Of a stretch of 16,079 bases of DNA, positions 1 through 6,119 are shown one piece after another. The DNA is taken from the NCBI GenBank assembly GCA_017551425.1, contig JAFZLQ010000058.1:1-16079 (forward strand). The letters run 5' to 3'. The notes beneath the pieces were generated by a model, which was not told the origin of the DNA, searched no databases, and saw only the letters and a list, made by a program, of their open reading frames with translations. Made by a program: the position numbers and the translations under genes. The stretch is from Bacteroidales bacterium (GTDB lineage: Bacteria > Bacteroidota > Bacteroidia > Bacteroidales > UBA932). The number at the start of each line of letters is the position of its first letter. Position 1 is the first letter of the stretch.

Positions 1-1007
1 CCGTTCTCGCCGTCTCCGCCCCACTGTCCGTTGTCGTACGAGTAATCCTTGACAATCTTGAACTCGACAATGGTCGGATCGACTGTGACATTATACGTCT
101 TGGATTTATACTTGCCGTCGGACTGCCTGGTGAGGTTGTTGGTCTGATCGGTAGGATCCCAATTGGAACCGAATACGGCGGAACCACCCACAGCAGTGTA
201 GGTATGCGTCACTTCCTTCATCTTTACGACACCTGCATAGTACTTGCCGTTCTGGAAGGTGGCGGCATGGGTGCAGGAGTACTCGACGTTGTTGACGGTT
301 GTGGAAACGGTGTAGGTGTCCGAGCCGGAAAGGCCGTTGCTGAGAGCCACGTAGAAGACGTTCTTGGCACCGGTTTCGGAAGCCACGGTAATGTCTCCGT
401 TAACCGCCTCGAAATTGCTGCCGCTAACCTTGTAATTCTGGATGAGCTTGCCGCCGGCGGCCGAAATCTTGATGCTGGTGGCATTCAGGTTGGCGCTGCC
501 GGCCTCGTTCTTGAGGGTGAACTTGACTATGGCCTGCTGGTTCTTGAACTGTGCGGCGGATGCGCTGATGGCGGAACCGTTCACGGCAGAGACTGTAATC
601 TCCGCCTTGGCATAGTTGTAGTCGGAAGACACCACGTCCAGGGAACCTTCCTGGTTGGTGTATGCCCAGCTGTCGATAGGGGAGACGAGGAGCATCAGCT
701 TGGTGCCCGCGCTCACGCCGGAAGTGGTTACAGTGCCCTTGAGTGCGGTTGTAGCGGAACCGGTGGACTGGGGGGTAAGGGTCCCGATCTTTGTGGCGCC
801 CTTGTAAACCTGGACCTTGTCTGTGCTTGCCCAGACAGACTTGAGGGTGGTGCCTTCAAGGGAAAGGGCCCTGGTATCGACGGACTGGCAGGTCGCATCT
901 ACCGTAAGGGTGTACTCGGTGTACTCAGGCTGGCTGTCAGCCTTGGTGCAGGCGGTGATGCCTGCCACGGCGCAGAGGGCCGCAATGAAAAGTCTTGTCT
1001 TTTTCAT
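1..1007 (-). CDS. fimbrillin-like surface lipoprotein, possible starch-binding (SusE/SusF-like) C-terminus; 3' end missing
   Basis: The first 335 codons are open and run off the left edge. The start ATG (1007-1005) is followed by a lipoprotein signal (MKKTRLFIAALCAVAGITAC) with the likely lipidated Cys at residue 20, so the product is probably anchored in the outer membrane. Residues about 30-265 are beta-rich and resemble Bacteroidota fimbrillin (Mfa-like) domains, with the typical VDTRALSLEGT and DKVQVYKGATKIGTL segments. From about residue 270 a second module begins (AVFGSNWDP, then VEFKIVKDYSYDNGQW), which looks like the small beta-sandwich carbohydrate-binding modules of SusE/SusF-type proteins or amylase tails. 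The gene is last in a minus-strand run behind the GH13 amylase, which supports a glycan-binding role. The fimbrillin similarity is by eye; starch binding is inference. It could instead be a generic surface adhesin. Confidence 0.8.
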   Translation of the reverse strand, partial: MKKTRLFIAALCAVAGITACTKADSQPEYTEYTLTVDATCQSVDTRALSLEGTTLKSVWASTDKVQVYKGATKIGTLTPQSTGSATTALKGTVTTSGVSAGTKLMLLVSPIDSWAYTNQEGSLDVVSSDYNYAKAEITVSAVNGSAISASAAQFKNQQAIVKFTLKNEAGSANLNATSIKISAAGGKLIQNYKVSGSNFEAVNGDITVASETGAKNVFYVALSNGLSGSDTYTVSTTVNNVEYSCTHAATFQNGKYYAGVVKMKEVTHTYTAVGGSAVFGSNWDPTDQTNNLTRQSDGKYKSKTYNVTVDPTIVEFKIVKDYSYDNGQWGGDGEN

Positions 1008-1015
1008 CTCTTTGC

Positions 1016-1023
1016 CCTCCTTT
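1016..1023 (-). promoter_or_regulatory. strong Shine-Dalgarno sequence, AAAGGAGG
   Basis: The minus strand reads AAAGGAGG eight bases before the ATG of the fimbrillin-like gene and overlaps the TAA stop of the upstream micro-gene. Bacteroidota genes rarely use a Shine-Dalgarno sequence, so such a complete match at good spacing is notable. It supports the chosen start and suggests translational coupling between the 41-residue peptide and the lipoprotein. Confidence 0.55.
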
Positions 1024-1147
1024 ACCATGTGAAATCGTTCTCCTCTCCGTACGACTCGAGGTTGCCCTCCACTGAGCCGTCCAGAAGAGCTGCCTGGAGG
1101 CGCCAGTCTAGCACCTCGGCAACGGGTTTCTTGTAATTGGTTTTCAT
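1022..1147 (-). CDS. 41-residue micro-protein, paralogue of its upstream neighbour
   Basis: ATG to TAA encodes 41 residues starting MKTNYKKPVAEVLDWRLQAA and ending in ENDFTW. I do not recognise a named family. It aligns without gaps to the adjacent 42-residue product: Met1, Lys2, Tyr5, Pro8, Glu11, Leu13, Leu17, Leu22, Ser25 and a C-terminal Trp are shared. The first half can form a short amphipathic stretch, and the second half is acidic and Gly-rich. There is no signal peptide or membrane segment. It lies 23 bases after its paralogue, and its stop overlaps the ribosome-binding site of the fimbrillin-like gene. Short acidic peptides with a Tyr-x-x-Pro start are common beside surface-protein genes in Bacteroidales, but their function is unknown to me. 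Confidence 0.7.
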   Translation of the reverse strand: MKTNYKKPVAEVLDWRLQAALLDGSVEGNLESYGEENDFTW

Positions 1148-1170
1148 ATTGTTGTTGATTGTTCTGTCTG

Positions 1171-1299
1171 TTACCACTGACCGTCTATGGGCTCGACGTT
1201 GTCTCCTCCGTAGTAATCTGTGAGGCTGTCATTGAGGATGCAGAAATCCAGCAGCATCCCAAGCGTTTCGCTTTCCGGTGTAATATATCTGTATTTCAT
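1171..1299 (-). CDS. 42-residue micro-protein, first of a tandem pair
   Basis: ATG to TAA encodes 42 residues starting MKYRYITPESETLGMLLDFC and ending in EPIDGQW. It starts 16 bases after the stop of the GH13 amylase and precedes a paralogous micro-gene by 23 bases. Shared positions with that paralogue (Tyr5, Pro8, Glu11, Leu13, Leu17, Leu22, Ser25, final Trp) fall in register without gaps, which is hard to explain unless both frames are translated and selected. It holds one Cys (20) and an acidic, Gly-rich tail. No signal peptide is visible. The function is not recognised. Candidate roles such as a small regulatory or assembly peptide for the neighbouring surface proteins are speculation. 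Confidence 0.7.
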   Translation of the reverse strand: MKYRYITPESETLGMLLDFCILNDSLTDYYGGDNVEPIDGQW

Positions 1300-1315
1300 G
1301 GTACTTCAATATTTT

Positions 1316-3895
1316 TTAGTTCAACGCAAAGACTACAGAGGAATATGGCGGCATGGTCACATACTTGCCGTTGACCGTCATGCTTTCGCTTGCGACCAGC
1401 ACGTTGGAAAGGTTCTCGCCGTCCCAGCGCTCCACAGTCTGGGAAGAGCCGGTAATGTTGTGCATGACGAGGCAGACCTTGCCGCTGCCGTCGTTGGCCT
1501 TCATGTACCAGCTGATGACGGAAGCGCTGTTCTTCTCGTCCCCGTCGGGATAGCCGTCGGCCATTGCGGGATTGATGTTGCGGGCGTAGGCGAAGCGGCG
1601 GTAAAGCGTGAGAAGCGAAGACTCGCTGGCGGCCTGCGTCTCCACCGAGATGGAAGGCGTAAGCATGCCGTCGCAGACCACATTGTCTATGGCCTTGAAA
1701 GCAGCGCTGCTGAGATCTGTTGTCCAGAGGATGGGGGTGCGGACGTAACGGTCGTCACTGCCCTTGGCGCCCCAGTAACCGAGCTCCTCGCCCTGATAGA
1801 TGAAGGGGCGTCCGGGGCTGGTAAGCAGTATGGTGGCCGCCAGGCGGATCTTGGGCCCGTAGTTGCCCAGTTCCTCCGCGGTGCGGTTTTCGTCATGGTT
1901 GGAAAGCTTGGGGGTGTAGATGGCATCTCCCTTGCCGGCGCCCTGGCGCACCTGGTTGTGATAGTTGTAACGGCCGATGATGCCGCCGGCGATCCCCGCG
2001 CCGCTTTCCCAGTTGAGGGCGTCACGAAGATCCCACCAGTACTGGAAGTCGAAGATTGCGGGAAGGCCTGCGAAGAAAGGAGAGCATACACCGTCTCCGG
2101 AGAGGACCTCGCCTACCATGAAGATATTGGGATCGGCCTTGCCGGTAAGGTTGCGGTGTGCGCGGTCTTCCGGGTTGTACATGGAGTTGACCTGGTCGTA
2201 GAACTTCTGCCAGAACTGGATGTTCTCGGGGCCGGTCTCATCTGCGTAGATATGCTTGACTGCGTCCAGACGGAGACCGTCCACGCCGCGGCCGAGCCAC
2301 TCGGAGATATTGTTGACCACGGCGTTGAAGGCGGGCGACTGCTCGCAATTGTCTCCGTGCCAGTAGTTGAGGTCTGCAAAGAAGCCGGTGTCGAATCCCG
2401 AGTAATACCAGTAATTGCCGCCGTCTGCGGTAACTGTTACCTTGAACCAGTTGTCATAGCGGTTCTTCTCACTGTTCCAGCCTATCCAGCCCTTAGGCAG
2501 CTGGGGAATGAGGCCCGCGTTCACGTCTTCCTCCGGCGTCTTGGTTATGCAGTAGTAATCCCAGTAGGTACTGCCGGGGCCGTTCGCAATGGCGTCCTTG
2601 AACCATGTGTGGCCGTTGCCGGTATGGTTGATGACGTAGTCCATGTAGATTCGGATGTTCTTCTTGTGGCACTCGCGGCAGAGCTCGCGGAACTTGTCTT
2701 CGTCTCCGAATTTGGGGTTGATGGCGCTGTAGTCCCTCGGGTCGTATCCGTGGTAGGACTCGGCCGGATGGAGGGGCGACAGCCAGATTGCGGTGACTCC
2801 GAGGGCGTCCAGGTAATCCAGATGGTCTATGATGCCCTGGAAGTCTCCCACGCCGTCTCCGTTGGAATCGGCAAAGGTATAGACGTTCATCTGGTAGGTG
2901 AGACCGGAGAGCTTGTTTGCGGGATCAAGGTTGGGATCGTATTCCCCTATGCCGGTCTGGCCGCCGGGATTGGGACCCGGACCGGGCGTGGAGCCGGAGA
3001 GGTCCACCTCCGGGAGGCGGAGGATCTGGCCGCGGCCTATGGTGTTGGCGGTGGTGCCGGTCTTCTCAAGAATGACTATGCCGTCTCCGTACACGCCCAG
3101 GCTGAAGGTAAAGGTGCCTGCGGGAACGGGGAAATAGACATCCACCGAAGACAGGGCCTTGCCTGCGCCCTCTGCGAGCTGGAGCTCGACGTAATTGTAG
3201 GAGCCGTCTCCGCGGAGGGTTCCGGTGCCTATCTCGCTCTGGGCGATTACGAACTCGCCGGAAATGTTCTTGTCTGCGGCGAGCTTGAAGTAGCGCGCGT
3301 TGGCGGGAACGTTCTTGAGGGTGACCTTTACGGCGCCGCCCACGTGCTTGAACATCACGGGCTTAGTGCCAGAATCGAGGTTTGCGGCCATGGGGATGCG
3401 CACGCCCTCGAGGTTGGGAAGGTCTTTCCATTTGTCGGGCAGGTTGAAGACCAGGGTGGAGTTGCTCTCGCTGAAACTCGACTGGTACTCCCAGGGGCCG
3501 TCCACCTCATGAGTGGTATAAGGATACATCGCCACGTGGCCGACGGTCTCTCCGTTCTCGGGATACTTGATTTCGAAGGCGAACTCACCATTGCCGGTGC
3601 CGGCTCCGGAAATGAGATCGAACGGAGCGATCCAGGGACCGTAGGTGCCTTCCCCGATACCGGTGTTGGGGAGCGTGGTGGAGTACATGTACGCGCCCAC
3701 CTTGTCTCCTGCGGACCATTTGAATGTCTGGTCGTTCTCGAACGTTACCTTGGTTGCAGTGGCCTCCGCGCCCAGGCTCAGCCTGATGACTCCGGGGGCG
3801 AGTTCCGGCGCTGCGGGCTCGACCGAGCAGGCACAGAACGCCAGCACAGCCGCAGCGGCCAGGAAGATTGTCGTTTTAGTGTTGAACTTGTTCAT
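1316..3895 (-). CDS. GH13 alpha-amylase-family surface lipoprotein with N-terminal fimbrillin-like domain
   Basis: The protein has 859 residues. I use the ATG at 3895; an in-frame TTG two codons earlier is less likely. The signal peptide ends in AFCAC with a lipidation Cys at about 22-24, so it is probably a cell-surface lipoprotein like SusG. Residues about 33-295 resemble a fimbrillin (Mfa-like) domain (FKWSAGDKVGAYMYS, FKHVGGAVKVTLKN). A Gly/Pro linker follows at about 298-319, then a GH13 (beta/alpha)8 catalytic domain and a C-terminal beta domain. The GH13 motifs are intact: DYVINH (region I), GLRLDAVKH with nucleophile Asp544, MVGEV with acid/base Glu596, and LSNHDENR with Asp668. It should cleave alpha-1,4-glucans (starch, glycogen or maltodextrin). 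It is first in the minus-strand run and divergent from the regulator. Exact specificity (amylase or neopullulanase-like) cannot be decided. Confidence 0.93.
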   Translation of the reverse strand: MNKFNTKTTIFLAAAAVLAFCACSVEPAAPELAPGVIRLSLGAEATATKVTFENDQTFKWSAGDKVGAYMYSTTLPNTGIGEGTYGPWIAPFDLISGAGTGNGEFAFEIKYPENGETVGHVAMYPYTTHEVDGPWEYQSSFSESNSTLVFNLPDKWKDLPNLEGVRIPMAANLDSGTKPVMFKHVGGAVKVTLKNVPANARYFKLAADKNISGEFVIAQSEIGTGTLRGDGSYNYVELQLAEGAGKALSSVDVYFPVPAGTFTFSLGVYGDGIVILEKTGTTANTIGRGQILRLPEVDLSGSTPGPGPNPGGQTGIGEYDPNLDPANKLSGLTYQMNVYTFADSNGDGVGDFQGIIDHLDYLDALGVTAIWLSPLHPAESYHGYDPRDYSAINPKFGDEDKFRELCRECHKKNIRIYMDYVINHTGNGHTWFKDAIANGPGSTYWDYYCITKTPEEDVNAGLIPQLPKGWIGWNSEKNRYDNWFKVTVTADGGNYWYYSGFDTGFFADLNYWHGDNCEQSPAFNAVVNNISEWLGRGVDGLRLDAVKHIYADETGPENIQFWQKFYDQVNSMYNPEDRAHRNLTGKADPNIFMVGEVLSGDGVCSPFFAGLPAIFDFQYWWDLRDALNWESGAGIAGGIIGRYNYHNQVRQGAGKGDAIYTPKLSNHDENRTAEELGNYGPKIRLAATILLTSPGRPFIYQGEELGYWGAKGSDDRYVRTPILWTTDLSSAAFKAIDNVVCDGMLTPSISVETQAASESSLLTLYRRFAYARNINPAMADGYPDGDEKNSASVISWYMKANDGSGKVCLVMHNITGSSQTVERWDGENLSNVLVASESMTVNGKYVTMPPYSSVVFALN

Positions 3896-3917
3896 ATACA
3901 AACAAACGAAAATTTCC

Positions 3918-3925
3918 GAAAGATA
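3918..3925 (-). promoter_or_regulatory. possible -7 element for the GH13 transcript
   Basis: The minus strand reads TATCTTTC, one mismatch from the Bacteroidota -7 consensus TAnnTTTG, 22 bases before the GH13 ATG. No convincing -33 TTTG is visible upstream. The surrounding 3926-3975 stretch is AT-rich and T-tract-rich, which suits a promoter. It is a weak call. Confidence 0.35.
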
Positions 3926-3984
3926 CGGAAAAAATATAATAATTGTTAGCGTTTCGGTCTATTTCTTTTTTTCCTCGGCGCAAA

Positions 3985-4013
3985 TTGCGTAATTCTTGTC
4001 ACAAAATGCGCAA
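3985..4013. promoter_or_regulatory. operator-like 29-base palindrome, copy 1
   Basis: The left arm TTGCGTAATT and right arm AAATGCGCAA (reverse complement TTGCGCATTT) are separated by 9 bases. An identical-geometry element sits at 5206-5234, and the 10-mer TTGCGTAATT is shared exactly between the two. This copy lies in the divergent intergenic region, ending 17 bases before the regulator's -7 element and about 60 bases upstream of the weak GH13 -7 element. It is therefore placed to control both directions. Binding by the adjacent XylR-like regulator is inferred from the pairing of two sites around its gene. Confidence 0.6.
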
Positions 4014-4014
4014 T

Positions 4015-4053
4015 GTGGCTGTTTTTTTCATATATTTGCCCTGAAACAGCCAC
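4015..4053. repeat. perfect 10-base inverted repeat bracketing the regulator promoter
   Basis: The arm GTGGCTGTTT (4015-4024) is repeated exactly in reverse complement, AAACAGCCAC (4044-4053), with a 19-base spacer that contains the TATATTTG -7 element. It begins one base after operator-like copy 1 and ends six bases before the regulator ATG. It could be a DNA operator for a repressor, or an RNA hairpin next to the start codon if transcription begins further upstream. It is not a terminator: the T-run is inside the loop, not after the stem. Confidence 0.6.
4031..4038 (+). promoter_or_regulatory. -7 element of the regulator promoter, TATATTTG
   Basis: An exact match to the Bacteroidota -7 consensus TAnnTTTG lies 21 bases before the regulator ATG, predicting a very short leader. 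No clear -33 TTTG is present; the upstream region is instead filled by the palindrome at 3985-4013, as expected of a promoter that depends on an activator. The promoter sits in the loop of the inverted repeat at 4015-4053. Confidence 0.55.
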
Positions 4054-4059
4054 TTAGAC

Positions 4060-5226
4060 ATGAACCTTTTATTCATCACGGACTTCACGGAACAGTTCCC
4101 CTACAGGCTCCTGAGGGGCATACTCCGATACTCTCTGGAGACCGAGCCCTGGACCGTTTACAAGATGCCTCCGTCCTTCAAGAACGAGACCGGCCTGAGA
4201 GGCGTAATCTCATGGGCGGTGGAGCACGAAATCGACGTCGTAATCGCCCAGTTCGACCCCCTCGACAACGTGGTCGAATTCGGCCGCCACGGCATAGTCG
4301 CAATAGCCCAGGATTACGTCAGCACATTCAACGAAATTCCCAATATAACAGCAGATTACGACGGTACGGGAGCCCTGGCCGCAAAGCGTTTCCTGGCCCG
4401 CGGATTCCAGAATTTCGCGTTCTTCGGATACCGCGGAGTCTGCTGGTCGGACGGGCGGTGCAGGGGCTTCCGGAACGAGGTGGAAAAAGCCGGTTTCGGA
4501 GACAGTTTCCACCTGTACGACAAGCAGAACATAACGAACTTCTGGAGCTACGACATGCATGCCATTTCCGAATGGCTCACCTCCCTTCCGAAACCCATCG
4601 CAATAATGGCCTGCGACGACAACCAGGCCAACCTTCTGATCCAGGGCTGCAACGCCTGCGGGGTCAAGGTGCCCACGGAGGTCGCAATAGTGGGCGTGGA
4701 CAACGACGAGATACTCTGCAGCATGTCCGTCCCGTCCCTTTCCAGCATCAACATGGACATTGAAAGGGCGGGCTACGAAACGGCCATCATGGCCGCCCGA
4801 ATGGTGCGTGAACCGGGCTTCAAAGGTTACGACATAATCATCCGCCCGCTCAACATCGTTTCGCGCATGTCTTCGAACGTGTTCGCCACCAAAGACCAGG
4901 AAATACTCAGGGCCCTCGAGTACATCGGAAGCCATGTGGACCACAAGATTTCCGTGTCCGACGTACTGGAACAGGTACCCCTTTCGAGGCGCCTCCTGGA
5001 GCAGCGTTTCATGAAGGCTACAGGCACTTCCATCTATCAGTATATCACCAGCTTGCGCATCGAGCGCTTTGCCGAGCTGCTGCTCGCCAGCAACGACTCC
5101 GTAGCCAACATCGCGGCACGTCTGGAAGAGCCCGACGCAAAGAGCATTTCGCGCCGTTTCCAGGCCTTGAAAGGCTGCACTCCGTCTGAATTCCGAAGAG
5201 AAGAATTGCGCAAATTGAGGATTTAA
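4060..5226 (+). CDS. XylR-like transcription regulator: periplasmic-binding-protein sensor plus AraC-type HTH
   Basis: The protein has 388 residues, close to E. coli XylR (about 390), and the same order of parts. Residues 1-270 form a LacI/periplasmic-binding-protein-type ligand domain with no N-terminal HTH (MNLLFITDF opening; TADYDGTGALAAKRFLARGF; AIMACDDNQANLLIQ; EVAIVGVDNDEILC; PSLSSINMDIERAG). Residues about 279-388 form an AraC/XylS double helix-turn-helix (VSDVLEQVPLSRRLLEQRF, SISRRFQALKGCTPSEFRRE). It probably binds a sugar or oligosaccharide in the cytoplasm and activates the locus. It stands between the amylase arm and the amino-sugar arm and is flanked by two matching palindromes, the second overlapping its own stop codon. 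Autoregulation is likely. The ligand is unknown; GlcNAc, GlcN or a phosphorylated form would fit the neighbours. Confidence 0.92.
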   Translation: MNLLFITDFTEQFPYRLLRGILRYSLETEPWTVYKMPPSFKNETGLRGVISWAVEHEIDVVIAQFDPLDNVVEFGRHGIVAIAQDYVSTFNEIPNITADYDGTGALAAKRFLARGFQNFAFFGYRGVCWSDGRCRGFRNEVEKAGFGDSFHLYDKQNITNFWSYDMHAISEWLTSLPKPIAIMACDDNQANLLIQGCNACGVKVPTEVAIVGVDNDEILCSMSVPSLSSINMDIERAGYETAIMAARMVREPGFKGYDIIIRPLNIVSRMSSNVFATKDQEILRALEYIGSHVDHKISVSDVLEQVPLSRRLLEQRFMKATGTSIYQYITSLRIERFAELLLASNDSVANIAARLEEPDAKSISRRFQALKGCTPSEFRREELRKLRI

Positions 5227-5234
5227 TTACGCAA
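5206..5234. promoter_or_regulatory. operator-like 29-base palindrome, copy 2
   Basis: Left arm TTGCGCAAAT and right arm AATTACGCAA (reverse complement TTGCGTAATT) are separated by 9 bases, the same total length and spacing as the element at 3985-4013. It covers the last codons and the stop of the regulator gene and ends 29 bases before the -7 element of the kinase operon. The distances from the palindrome centre to the -7 element (44 here, 32 for copy 1) differ by 12 bases, roughly one helical turn. This placement suits an upstream activator site. Confidence 0.6.
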
Positions 5235-5263
5235 AATCCGAATTCCCGGTAACTTGCATTTAG

Positions 5264-5271
5264 TAAATTTG
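5264..5271 (+). promoter_or_regulatory. -7 element of the kinase-glycosidase-transporter operon, TAAATTTG
   Basis: An exact TAnnTTTG match lies 22 bases before the ROK kinase ATG, in the 67-base gap after the regulator. There is no clear -33 TTTG. Because the genes to the right follow with almost no gaps, this may drive the whole ROK-GH2-GH20-GH18-SusC run. Confidence 0.55.
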
Positions 5272-5293
5272 TGCCAATAACACTATTACTATC

Positions 5294-6115
5294 ATGTTAC
5301 TCGGAATCGACATCGGCGGCACCACCATATCCCTTGGCCTGGTTAACGGCAAGGAGATAGTCAGGAAGGTCTGCATCCCGTCCTTCAAAGCGGGGGCGAC
5401 TTTGCAGGAAACGCTCGACTATCTGGCCGGCGCAATCTCCAACATCATCACCCCGGAGGTGAATTCCATCGGCATCGGCGTCCCCACCCTTGTGGACCCG
5501 GACCGCGGCATCGTCTATGACGCCATGAACATCCCCTCCTGGAAGGAAGTGCACCTCAAGGAAGAGCTTGAGGGACGCTTCGGCATCCCCGTCTTCGTGA
5601 ACAACGACGCCAACTGCTACGCGGTGGGCGCCAACGCTCTCGCCGGCGGCAACCACAAGGTGCTCGTCTGCGTCACCCTGGGCACAGGCACCGGAGTGGG
5701 CATAGTGGCGGACGGCAAGCTCGTCTGCGGAGACAATTGCGGCGCCGGGGAGCTCTGCTCGATTCCCTACAACGGAGCCGACTACGAGACCTTCTGCTCC
5801 AAGAAGTTCTTCACCGCGCACGGCCGCGAGGGCCGCGAGGCAGCAGCCGCAGCGGAGGCCGGAGACGCCGCAACGCTTGAATTCTTCGACGAATTCGGCC
5901 GCCATCTGGGCGAGCTCCTCGCCCTCGTGATGTACGCCTACGATCCCGGCTGCATAGTGCTCGGCGGCGGCATCGCCTACACCTCCCCCTGGTTCAAGGA
6001 CTCCATGCTCAGGACCCTCCGGGAGAAATATATCTATCCCCACGTACTCGACCGTCTCAGAATAGAATTCATGCCGGATGCAGACACCGCGCTGCTCGGC
6101 GCCTCACTGTTATAA
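5294..6115 (+). CDS. ROK-family sugar kinase
   Basis: The protein has 273 residues, short for a ROK kinase (usually about 290-320). The N-terminal phosphate-binding loop GIDIGGTTISLGLVNG is present, as are the predicted catalytic base Asp105 in VFVNNDANCYAVG and the ROK signature segment around VLVCVTLGTGTGVGIV. The usual CxCGxxGC zinc motif is replaced by GAGELCSIPYNGADYETFCS, a form also seen in other Bacteroidota ROK proteins. There is no N-terminal HTH, so it is an enzyme rather than a NagC/Mlc-type repressor. It is cytoplasmic and would phosphorylate a hexose with ATP; neighbours suggest GlcNAc or GlcN, but glucose is possible. It is first in the plus-strand operon and is separated by 4 bases from the next gene. 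Confidence 0.9.
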   Translation: MLLGIDIGGTTISLGLVNGKEIVRKVCIPSFKAGATLQETLDYLAGAISNIITPEVNSIGIGVPTLVDPDRGIVYDAMNIPSWKEVHLKEELEGRFGIPVFVNNDANCYAVGANALAGGNHKVLVCVTLGTGTGVGIVADGKLVCGDNCGAGELCSIPYNGADYETFCSKKFFTAHGREGREAAAAAEAGDAATLEFFDEFGRHLGELLALVMYAYDPGCIVLGGGIAYTSPWFKDSMLRTLREKYIYPHVLDRLRIEFMPDADTALLGASLL

Positions 6116-6119
6116 GCCT

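Noticed and set aside
204..1136. A 310-codon plus-strand open frame near the left edge
   Set aside because: The opposite strand encodes a lipoprotein with signal peptide and ribosome-binding site across the same region, plus a micro-gene.
1220..3949. A 909-codon open frame on the plus strand opposite the GH13 gene
   Set aside because: The minus-strand frame has all GH13 catalytic motifs and a signal peptide; the plus frame has none and shows shadow-type composition.
4015..4053. Reading the inverted repeat as a rho-independent terminator
   Set aside because: The T-run lies in the loop just after the first arm, not after the stem, and the element surrounds a promoter just before a start codon.
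4060..5226. Calling the regulator a LacI-family repressor
   Set aside because: The sensor domain is LacI-like but there is no N-terminal HTH; the DNA-binding part is a C-terminal AraC-type domain, as in XylR.
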